Source: an uncultured Oscillospiraceae bacterium (GTDB lineage Bacteria > Bacillota > Clostridia > Oscillospirales > Oscillospiraceae). Taken from it: 22,038 bases of DNA. The position numbers and the translations under genes are program-made. Location: contig CAJOFW010000015.1 in the NCBI GenBank assembly GCA_905234005.1, forward strand, positions 1 through 22,038. The letters are read 5' to 3'. Of this stretch, positions 7,677 through 14,215 are shown piece after piece. The notes beneath the pieces were generated by a model. The model did no database searches. It was not told the DNA's origin and was given only the letters and a program-made list of their open reading frames with translations. Each line of letters opens with the position of its first letter. Position 1 is the first letter of the stretch.

Positions 7677-8960
7677 ATGAACAGCTATCGTCCCGAGACC
7701 GTATGCGTGCAGGGCGGCTATACGCCCGGCAACGGCGAACCGCGCCAGATCCCGATCATCCAGTCCACCACCTTCAAATACGCCACGAGCGAGGACATGG
7801 GCAAGCTCTTCGATCTGGAGGCGTCGGGCTATTTCTATACGCGACTGCAAAACCCCACAAACGACTACGTCGCCGCGAAAATCGCCGCCCTCGAGGGCGG
7901 CACGGCCGGTATGCTGACGTCCTCCGGCCAGGCGGCGAACTTCTTCGCGATGTTCAACATCGCCTCCTGCGGCGACCACATCGTGTCAAGCTCCAGCATC
8001 TACGGCGGCACGTTCAACCTCATGTCGGTCACGATGGCGCGCATGGGCATAGAGACGACGTTCGTCTCCCCCGACTGCACCGAGGAGGAGCTGAACGCCG
8101 CGTTCCGCCCGAACACCAAATGCGTCTTCGGCGAGACGATCGCGAACCCGGCCCTGACCGTCCTCGACATCGAGAAATTCGCCCGGGCCGCCCACGCCCA
8201 CGGCGTGCCCCTGATCGTGGACAACACCTTCCCCACCCCGGTCGGCTGCCGTCCGATCGAGTGGGGCGCGGACATCGTGACCCACTCCACGACGAAATAT
8301 ATGGACGGTCACGGCGTGGCCGTCGGCGGCGCGATCGTCGATTCCGGCAAATTCGACTGGTTCGCGAGCGCCGACAGGTTCCCCGGCCTCACCACGCCGG
8401 ACGAGAGCTATCACGGCATCACCTACGCCGAGAAATTCGGCCTCGCCGGCGCGTTCATCACCAAATGCACGGCGCAGCTCATGCGCGATTTCGGCTCCAT
8501 CCAGTCGCCGCAGCACGCGTTCTATCTGAACCTCGGCCTCGAGAGCCTGCATGTGCGTATGCCGCGCCACTGCGAGAACGGTCAGGCCGTCGCCGAGTTC
8601 CTCGCGGCGCACCCGAAGGTAGCGTCCGTGACCTACTGCGGCCTGCCCGGCGACAAGTACCACGAGCTTGCGAAGAAGTACCTGCCGAACGGCTCGTGCG
8701 GCGTCGTGTCGTTCGAGCTGGAGGGCGGCCGGGAGGCCGCGAGCGTATTCATGAAGAACCTCAAGCTCGCCGCGATCGAGACCCACGTCGCCGACGCCCG
8801 CACCTGCTGCCTGAACCCCGCCTCCTCCACGCACCGCCAGATGACCGACGAGCAGCTCGCCGCCGCCGGCGTCCCCGCCGGCCTCGTGCGTATGTCCTGC
8901 GGCCTCGAGAGCAAGGAGGATCTGATCGAGGACATCGCCCAGGCGCTGGAAGCCATCTGA
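7677..8960 (+). CDS. metY: O-acetylhomoserine sulfhydrylase (PLP-dependent)
   Basis: Cytosolic Cys/Met-metabolism PLP enzyme of 427 residues. It is expected to condense O-acetyl-L-homoserine with sulfide to give L-homocysteine and acetate. The PLP lysine is Lys207 in HSTTKYMDGHG. Other family motifs are YTRLQNPT at 54-61, SGQAANFF at 83-90, SSSIYGGT at 105-112 and VDNTFPTP at 181-188. Length and the LTTPDESYHG segment fit the OAH sulfhydrylase branch better than cystathionine synthases or lyases. The ATG at 7677 has AGAAGGAG upstream; a longer in-frame extension begins upstream within the leader and lacks support. metA follows after 40 bp on the same strand, and the neighbour's acetyl-type specificity supports this assignment. 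A methionine gamma-lyase role is a less likely alternative. Confidence 0.93.
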   Translation: MNSYRPETVCVQGGYTPGNGEPRQIPIIQSTTFKYATSEDMGKLFDLEASGYFYTRLQNPTNDYVAAKIAALEGGTAGMLTSSGQAANFFAMFNIASCGDHIVSSSSIYGGTFNLMSVTMARMGIETTFVSPDCTEEELNAAFRPNTKCVFGETIANPALTVLDIEKFARAAHAHGVPLIVDNTFPTPVGCRPIEWGADIVTHSTTKYMDGHGVAVGGAIVDSGKFDWFASADRFPGLTTPDESYHGITYAEKFGLAGAFITKCTAQLMRDFGSIQSPQHAFYLNLGLESLHVRMPRHCENGQAVAEFLAAHPKVASVTYCGLPGDKYHELAKKYLPNGSCGVVSFELEGGREAASVFMKNLKLAAIETHVADARTCCLNPASSTHRQMTDEQLAAAGVPAGLVRMSCGLESKEDLIEDIAQALEAI

Positions 8961-9000
8961 CCGCCCGGGACAGCGCGAAAACAACGGAGACCGACACACC

Positions 9001-9951
9001 ATGCCCATCAAAATTCCCAACGAGCTGCCCGCCACCGCAACGCTCACCCGCGAGAACATCTTCGTCATGACGGAAACCCGCGCCATGAGCCAGGACATCC
9101 GACCGCTGCACATCCTGCTTCTGAATCTCATGCCGACGAAAATCGAGACCGAGACGCAGCTTGCCCGCGTGCTGGGCAATACGCCGCTGCAGATTGATCT
9201 CGAGCTCATGGCGACCCGCGGACACATCCCCAAAAACACAGCCAGGGAGCATATGCTCGCGTTCTACCAGACGTTCGACGACGTAAAGGCGCGCCACTTC
9301 GACGGCCTCATTATCACCGGCGCGCCGATCGAGCTTATGGATTTCGAGGAGGTCGACTACTGGCCGGAGCTGTGCCAGATCATGGAGTGGTCCAAGACGC
9401 ACGTCCATTCGACGCTCTACATCTGCTGGGGCGCGCAGGCGGGCCTGTACTACCACTACGGCATTCCCAAGCGCACGCTGCCGAAGAAGCTCTTCGGCGT
9501 CTTCCGCCACACGGTCGAGGACCCGAATTACATCCTCTTCCGCGGCTTCGACGACCAGTTCTGGGTGCCGCACTCACGCTGCACGACCGTAGACCGCGCC
9601 GACATCGAGGCCGTGCCCGCGCTCAAGATCCTCGCCGCCAGCGAGGAGGCCGGCGTCTACGCCATCAAGACCGACGGCGGCCGTCAGGTGTTCGTCATGG
9701 GTCACGCGGAATACGACCGCGATACGCTCAAAAACGAGTACCTGCGCGACGTCGGAGCCGGCACGCCCATCGAGATGCCAAAGAACTACTTCCCCGACGA
9801 CGATCCGACACGCGACCCCGTCGTAACATGGCGCTCCTGCGCCCACCTGCTCTACGGCAACTGGCTCAACTACTGCGTCTACCAGACCGTCCCCTACGAC
9901 GTCCGCGACATCGAGCAGGGCGTCCGCACCGAGCTTCTGAAAAATCCGTAA
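9001..9951 (+). CDS. metA: Homoserine O-acetyltransferase (MetA family)
   Basis: Activates L-homoserine by acylation, the committed step of methionine synthesis, in the cytosol. The 316-residue length and MetA (HTS) fold signatures are complete: the nucleophile Cys142 in ICWGAQAG, His235 and Glu237 in MGHAEYD. The specificity position 111 is Glu (TGAPIELMDF). Family studies link Glu111 to acetyl-CoA use and Gly111 to succinyl-CoA use, so despite the common name homoserine O-succinyltransferase this enzyme probably makes O-acetylhomoserine. That product is the substrate of the adjacent MetY. GGAG lies about 12 nt before the ATG. It is the second gene of the metY-metA operon, followed by a hairpin at 10006-10046. 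Confidence 0.95.
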   Translation: MPIKIPNELPATATLTRENIFVMTETRAMSQDIRPLHILLLNLMPTKIETETQLARVLGNTPLQIDLELMATRGHIPKNTAREHMLAFYQTFDDVKARHFDGLIITGAPIELMDFEEVDYWPELCQIMEWSKTHVHSTLYICWGAQAGLYYHYGIPKRTLPKKLFGVFRHTVEDPNYILFRGFDDQFWVPHSRCTTVDRADIEAVPALKILAASEEAGVYAIKTDGGRQVFVMGHAEYDRDTLKNEYLRDVGAGTPIEMPKNYFPDDDPTRDPVVTWRSCAHLLYGNWLNYCVYQTVPYDVRDIEQGVRTELLKNP

Positions 9952-10005
9952 TAAATCCGTGATTATTTCCCGCGCCCGGCGGAGCTTTGTATGACGCTGA
10001 AAATG

Positions 10006-10046
10006 AACCTCCCCTCACGAACACGCCGTGTCCGTAAGGGGAGGTT
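10006..10046. terminator. Candidate terminator hairpin after metA
   Basis: A 10-bp perfect inverted repeat (10006-10015 with 10037-10046) encloses a smaller ACAC/GTGT hairpin. The following bases are TA-rich rather than a clean T run, so termination may be weak. Confidence 0.5.
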
Positions 10047-10070
10047 ATTATATACTCCGCGGATAAAGAA

Positions 10071-10215
10071 TTAAGGCAATACCGCACAATAGGGGTGTGC
10101 GGATTGCGCAGTCAGATTTTTCGGCAGATGAAACAAAAAACGCAGGGAATACTTTGTGTATTCCCGAAAGATGCAAGCAAGACGTGCGCCTCCTATTTGT
10201 GCGGTGTTGCCTTAA
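10071..10215. mobile_element. MITE-like non-coding element, 145 bp
   Basis: The left arm (10071-10092, TTAAGGCAATACCGCAC onward) and right arm (10193-10215) are inverted repeats of about 22 bp differing by one substitution and one extra T. Weaker complementarity continues inward for about 10 bp more. TTAA occurs at both outer ends and could be a target duplication or part of the arms. The interior holds a hairpin (10145-10152 with 10158-10165) and no ORF, consistent with a non-autonomous element mobilised in trans. The right TTAA contains the stop codon of the malic enzyme gene. No transposase lies in the window. It could instead be a large bidirectional terminator or RNA structure. Confidence 0.65.
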
Positions 10216-11393
10216 AGGTTGATTCTCGCGACGCCCGAGTCTCTTGCGGCCTGGGCGACGGCGGCGGCTACGGCGGGGCCGACGCGGGGGTCGAACGCCT
10301 TCGGGATGATGTAGTCCGCCGAAAGCTCCTCCGGCGTGATCAGCGCGGCGAGGGCGTGGGCGGCGGCCATTTTCATCGGCTCGTTGATGTCGCTCGCGCC
10401 GACGTCGAACGCGCCGCGAAACACGCCGGGGAACGCGAGGACGTTGTTGATCTGGTTCGGGAAGTCGGAGCGTCCCGTCGCGACGACGGCCGCGCCGGCG
10501 GCCTTCGCGTCCCCGGGGAATATCTCCGGCGTCGGGTTCGCGCAGGCGAATATGATCGGGTCGCGGCGCATGGAGCGCACCATGTCCGCCGTGACGAGGT
10601 TCGGCGCGGATACGCCGATGAACACGTCCGCGTCCGCGATCACGTCCGCGAGCGTCCCCTGCCGGCGGTCGAGGTTTGTAACCTCCGCCATCTCCTCCTT
10701 GATCCAGTTCATGCCCTCGGTGCGGCCCCTGTAGATCGCGCCGTGACGGTCGGTCATGATGATATCGCGGAAGCCGGCGGACAGAAGCAGCTTCGCGATG
10801 GAGATCGCCGCGGCGCCCGCGCCGGAGGTGACGACGCGTGTTGTCTCCTTCCGTCTGCCCGTGACCTTGAGCGCGTTCGTAATGCCCGCGAGTGTGATGA
10901 TCGCGGTGCCGTGCTGGTCGTCGTGGAAGACCGGGATGTCACATTTCTCCTTGAGCCGGCGTTCGATCTCAAAGCAGCGCGGCGCGGAGATGTCCTCGAG
11001 GTTGATGCCGCCGAAGGAGCCGGAGATCATGTAGATCGTCTCGACGATCGTGTCCACGTCGTTCGATTTGATGCAGAGCGGGAACGCGTCCACGCCGCCG
11101 AACTCCTTGAAGAGGACGCATTTGCCCTCCATGACCGGCATACCGGCCTCCGGCCCGATGTTGCCGAGGCCCAGAACGGCGGAGCCGTCGGTGATGACGG
11201 CGCAGAGGTTGTGCCGACGGGTCAGCTCGAAGCTCATCGCCATGTCCTTCTGTATCTCGAGACACGGCTTCGCGACGCCGGGCGTGTACGCCAGCGACAG
11301 ATCGTCGCTCGTCCGCACGGGCGCACGGGATACGACCTCGATCTTGCCCCGCCACTGCCTGTGGAGCCGCAGCGATTCCTCCGCGTAGTTCAT
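10212..11393 (-). CDS. NAD(P)-dependent malic enzyme, oxaloacetate-decarboxylating
   Basis: Oxidative decarboxylation of L-malate to pyruvate and CO2 with reduction of NAD(P), in the cytosol. The 393-residue protein matches the short bacterial malic enzyme form. Visible motifs are SLAYTPGVAKPC near the amino end, ITDGSAVLGLGNIGPEAG, GKCVLFKEFGGVDAFPLC, and FHDDQHGTAIITLAGITNAL in the metal and malate site. A Rossmann-type domain follows (VTSGAGAAAISIAKLL). The ATG at 11393 is chosen because MNYAEESLRLHRQWRGK is the usual amino end; a 20-residue upstream extension looks non-conserved. The stop codon lies in the TTAA at the end of the MITE-like element, so the final residues may have been set by that insertion. 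Cofactor preference cannot be read with certainty. Confidence 0.93.
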   Translation of the reverse strand: MNYAEESLRLHRQWRGKIEVVSRAPVRTSDDLSLAYTPGVAKPCLEIQKDMAMSFELTRRHNLCAVITDGSAVLGLGNIGPEAGMPVMEGKCVLFKEFGGVDAFPLCIKSNDVDTIVETIYMISGSFGGINLEDISAPRCFEIERRLKEKCDIPVFHDDQHGTAIITLAGITNALKVTGRRKETTRVVTSGAGAAAISIAKLLLSAGFRDIIMTDRHGAIYRGRTEGMNWIKEEMAEVTNLDRRQGTLADVIADADVFIGVSAPNLVTADMVRSMRRDPIIFACANPTPEIFPGDAKAAGAAVVATGRSDFPNQINNVLAFPGVFRGAFDVGASDINEPMKMAAAHALAALITPEELSADYIIPKAFDPRVGPAVAAAVAQAARDSGVARINL

Positions 11394-11480
11394 ATCTGAC
11401 CTGTCCCCCTCCGTCCAAAAGAGAGCGCCGGACGAATCCGCGCCAACGCGCAATTTCGCCCACGCTCCTGTATGGAACAG

Positions 11481-11508
11481 TTTACAACAGAAAAACCTGT
11501 CCCGTCAA
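11481..11508 (-). promoter_or_regulatory. Candidate promoter of the malic enzyme gene
   Basis: On the minus strand, TTGACG (11503-11508) and TGTAAA (11481-11486) are 16 bp apart. This is an imperfect sigma-A match, about 90 nt before the chosen start. Confidence 0.4.
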
Positions 11509-11538
11509 GGTTTATTCCCGCAAATTCTACACGCATTC

Positions 11539-11567
11539 TCATATTCACCCGTGCGGGCGCGTAAAAT
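11539..11567 (+). promoter_or_regulatory. Candidate sigma-E-type sporulation promoter of the deacetylase gene
   Basis: TCATATT at 11539-11545, a 14-bp spacer, and CGTAAAAT at 11560-11567 resemble the mother-cell sigma-E consensus (KMATATT, 13-15 bp, CATACAnT); the -10 has two mismatches. A PdaB-like gene under sporulation control fits known Bacillus biology. Prediction by eye only. Confidence 0.4.
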
Positions 11568-11580
11568 GGTAGCAATCAGC

Positions 11581-11612
11581 GGGCCGTACGCGGGCGTTTT
11601 TCGGTACGGCCC
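11581..11612 (+). other. Leader hairpin before the deacetylase start
   Basis: A perfect 9-bp inverted repeat (GGGCCGTAC at 11581-11589 with 11604-11612) with a 14-nt loop ends just before the GGAGG at 11616-11620. It may affect message stability or ribosome access. No terminator T run follows. Confidence 0.5.
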
Positions 11613-11629
11613 GGACGGAGGTATGTTCT

Positions 11630-12184
11630 TTGAAAAAGCTGCGCCCCATACTGATGAGATACCGCCGCGCACTCGGGCCGATCGCCCTGGCGCTCGCGGT
11701 CGCCCTGATATTCTGGGCCGTAAACAGTCCCATGATCGTCGGCGCGTCAGCCGCCTCACGAGCACTGCCCATCTACAGCGTCAAACGCGACAACAAAGCC
11801 GTAAGCCTGAACTTCGACGCGGCGTGGGGCAATGAGGATACGCGGGTGCTGATCGACATCTTGAACCGCTACAATGTCCGCGCCACGTTTTTCCTCGTCG
11901 GGCAGTGGGTCGACCGGTACCCGGAGAGCGTGGAGGCGCTGTATGACGCGGGCATGGAGATCGGCAACCACTCGAACGAGCACCCGCACATGGCCCAGCT
12001 CACCGAGAAGCAGATCGCCGACGAGATCGCCGCCTGCAGCGAGAAGATCGAGGCGGTCACCGGCGAGTCCCCCACCCTGTTCCGCTGTCCGTACGGCGAG
12101 TACAACGACGCCGTCATCACGACCGTGGACGGCCTCGGGATGCACGCGATACAGTGGAACGTCGAAGTACGCGAAACACTTTAA
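11630..12184 (+). pseudogene. Truncated PdaB-like polysaccharide deacetylase
   Basis: Amino-terminal portion of a carbohydrate esterase 4 enzyme resembling sporulation PdaB, 184 residues against about 250 in the family. The TTG start at 11630 has GGAGG eight bases upstream. A basic amino end and one membrane anchor (about 15-33) precede the NodB-type domain. Motif 1 NFDAAWGNED (61-70), the zinc motif HSNEH (114-118) and RCPYG (152-156) are present. Homology stops at QWNVE (175-179), where family members continue with an Asp-Trp motif and an LLH motif, both absent here. The last residues VRETL and the TAA belong to unrelated DNA, so the break is near 12164. The missing 3' part was not found elsewhere in the window. 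Probably inactive. A window-edge artefact is excluded, because the break is internal. Confidence 0.8.
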
Positions 12185-12207
12185 AACCGTTGCGGCGCAA
12201 GGGTTTT
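12183..12207. repeat. Interrupted dyad at the deacetylase junction
   Basis: AAAACC (12183-12188) and TTGC (12190-12193) are mirrored by GCAA (12197-12200) and GGTTTT (12202-12207) around a GGC centre. It starts inside the TAA of the truncated gene and about 20 bp right of the homology break. Possible recombination core site or weak terminator; which one cannot be decided by eye. Confidence 0.45.
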
Positions 12208-12227
12208 CGGTTTCTCTGATCGCCCGG

Positions 12228-12443
12228 ATGCCGGGATCGGCTCACCACCGCCGTATGACGGCTTTCCGTGAAATGAAGCATCGCGCAGTATGCCCGCCCT
12301 GCGGGAACTGCACGATGCTTCATTATGCTCACTTTCCGGGATTTACGGGGTGCTCCCTCATCGCCGGATTCCGGGATATGCGCACAGGCGGCGTCCCGGA
12401 GGATTGTCCGGATCTTGCGCTTCCATGCCGGGATCCGTTCACC
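12228..12443 (+). repeat. Iterated CCGGGAT motifs in the non-coding junction region
   Basis: CCGGGAT occurs at 12231, 12336, 12371 and 12428. The outer two copies are part of a longer direct repeat (12228-12246 and 12425-12443; ATGCCGGGATC then TCACC, 16 of 19 bases equal). With the hairpin between them, this could be a set of recombinase binding sites. The gap 12185-12604 holds no credible gene. Confidence 0.45.
12272..12324. other. Long imperfect hairpin in the junction region
   Basis: AATGAAGCATCG (12272-12283) pairs with 12313-12324, and GCAGT (12285-12289) with ACTGC (12307-12311), separated by one C/A mismatch. The apex carries a further CCCGC/GCGGG stem (12293-12297 with 12301-12305). 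It has no T run, so a terminator is unlikely. A folded recombination site or a small element remnant is possible. Confidence 0.6.
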
Positions 12444-12521
12444 GTGGGCGGAATGCTTTCACCACGTTCATCGGTCGCCGCAGCTCCAACTGAAACAATA
12501 AGAAAAAATTTTTCAAAACTT

Positions 12522-12550
12522 TTGCTATTTGCCCTCGAGTGTGGTATCAC
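12522..12550 (+). promoter_or_regulatory. Weak candidate promoter of the recombinase-like pair
   Basis: TTGCTA (12522-12527), 17 bp, TATCAC (12545-12550) with TG just upstream of the -10. An A/T tract at 12501-12520 could act as an UP element. Both hexamers match the consensus at four of six bases. Confidence 0.35.
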
Positions 12551-12604
12551 CCACTACAGCAACGCCCGCTCGCGCTGCAAAACCAGTGAAAGGAGTCCTC
12601 CACC

Positions 12605-14215
12605 ATGAAACCCAAACCGAAAAAAGAAGTCATCAGGCGACACGCCTATCATGATACCCGCAACTCCAATATAAAGGTCAAAATCAACTATACCGCCCAC
12701 CCGGATGGCAGCATACGTCTCGCGGGCTATGCCGTCGACGCCAGGACGCTGATCCGTATCGACGGCTCCAGGACGCTGAAACAGACCGCCCGATCGGAGC
12801 GCGATCTCCCGCAGCGGGAAACGTATCTGATCAATAACATCCTCAGCCGCCTTGCGCCGACGGGCAGCAGGACAAGCACGCGCAGGCAGACGGATGTATC
12901 CGGGAGGATGGCCGACGCTTTTGATCTTCTGACCCGGAGCCACGACAGCATCGACCCCGGATGGAGCGACAGCACGCGGAAACAGTACATGTCGATTTTC
13001 CGTAACAAGCTCCTCCCCTTCCTGTGTCGATTCGATGCCAGCGGGTTTGTCGAGTCCGATCGCTCTGAGCTGGAGCAAAAGCTGCTGGACGATATACTCC
13101 AGAGCAAAAAAGGCAAAGGGAAATTCTCTACTGCGCAAACGACTTTGCACAACCAGATGCGCGCCGCCAACATTATATATAACAGAATGCGTGATTTTGA
13201 CGCCGCTCTCCCGCAAATTACATTGTATGACGGGACGCGGCCGGTCCGAGCCGCTCCTGAGAGCGCCAAAAGCCTGCCGCGAGAGGTTCGATCAAGGCTT
13301 GTTTTGTCAGTCCCCGCAATCATCCATAACGACCCGGCGTATGCGCAGGCGCTGATCCTGATGCTGTGCGGCGGTCTCCGCGACGCCGAGGCATGTGCTG
13401 TGACCGCCGAAAGCATGGATTTCAGCATGGACGACTATGCGCTTGTCTTGGTTTGCGCGCAGATCCGAGACGGAGTGCGGACAGATATTTTAAAAACCGC
13501 GAACAGCTACCGGATCGTCGTCCTGCCCTGGTGGGCACGCGTGATGCTCCTCCGGTGCCTCGCTCGATACCGGAAAAAAACCGGTACCGAAAACGTGCCG
13601 CCGCTTCTGAGCGTATCCTCCTTTTCTGCTCGGACACGGCAGCTCCTGCTGGATTGCGGGTGCGGAGAGGATTATTTCGGCGCGGCCCAACAGCTGATCG
13701 ATCTGAATCCGGAGACCCCGGTCGATATGGTCAGGATGTCCGTCGTGTCCTATGTCCTGCGCCATGATTACGCCTCCCGCGCGAAGAACATTTGTGGACT
13801 CTCGAACGATGAGATCGATGCCCTGCTCGGACATAAGCGGAGCGCGGAAAACCGCAGAAACGGGATAGACCTCGCCAATCCCGATGACCAGAGGTCGATT
13901 GCCGCCAGGCTGGAGCGGTTCATTTACGACCCCGCCATCAGCAAAAATCCCGCGTGCGACCCGATCAGCCTCCATGCAAATGAGCGTGTCCCGCTGATCC
14001 AATACAATGCGTACCGATTCCGCAACAGCAGTCATGAACCGGTCATCGTGGATATGGACGTTTGCGCGGCGGAGCCGGGAGAGCAAATCCGGTTACGGAT
14101 GAATGCCGACAGGGACATCTCCATAACGTCCCATCGAAGGCCGTTTCTCCCTGAATCAAGATGTATCATCGGAAACGGCCTGTTAACAACAAATATGGAA
14201 GGAGAATTACCATGA
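12605..14215 (+). CDS. Divergent tyrosine-recombinase-like protein A (lacks catalytic Tyr)
   Basis: Phage-integrase-like protein of 536 residues. It has an unrecognised amino region (1-115), a probable core-binding helical domain (about 116-225) and a recombinase catalytic fold (about 240-445). Hand alignment places ArgI at Arg259 (LCGGLRDAEA), a candidate Lys at 297, ArgII at Arg386 (YVLRHDYASR) and His410 in LLGHK. The usual His three before ArgII is Tyr383. The nucleophile position, nine after His410, is Asn419; the nearest later Tyr is Tyr441. Residues about 460-515 form a beta-like tail also seen in protein B. The ATG has AAAGGAG nine bases upstream. Its stop overlaps the start of protein B as ATGA, implying coupling. 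DNA binding is likely; cleavage by this subunit alone is doubtful. Family distance is large. Confidence 0.8.
   Translation: MKPKPKKEVIRRHAYHDTRNSNIKVKINYTAHPDGSIRLAGYAVDARTLIRIDGSRTLKQTARSERDLPQRETYLINNILSRLAPTGSRTSTRRQTDVSGRMADAFDLLTRSHDSIDPGWSDSTRKQYMSIFRNKLLPFLCRFDASGFVESDRSELEQKLLDDILQSKKGKGKFSTAQTTLHNQMRAANIIYNRMRDFDAALPQITLYDGTRPVRAAPESAKSLPREVRSRLVLSVPAIIHNDPAYAQALILMLCGGLRDAEACAVTAESMDFSMDDYALVLVCAQIRDGVRTDILKTANSYRIVVLPWWARVMLLRCLARYRKKTGTENVPPLLSVSSFSARTRQLLLDCGCGEDYFGAAQQLIDLNPETPVDMVRMSVVSYVLRHDYASRAKNICGLSNDEIDALLGHKRSAENRRNGIDLANPDDQRSIAARLERFIYDPAISKNPACDPISLHANERVPLIQYNAYRFRNSSHEPVIVDMDVCAAEPGEQIRLRMNADRDISITSHRRPFLPESRCIIGNGLLTTNMEGELP

Noticed and set aside
10095..11399. Open frame on the + strand across malic enzyme
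   Set aside because: Antisense shadow of a gene with intact family motifs; its start lies inside the MITE-like element.
12290..12493. Short open frames in the junction region
   Set aside because: No ribosome binding site, no recognisable protein, and they run through the hairpin and CCGGGAT repeats.
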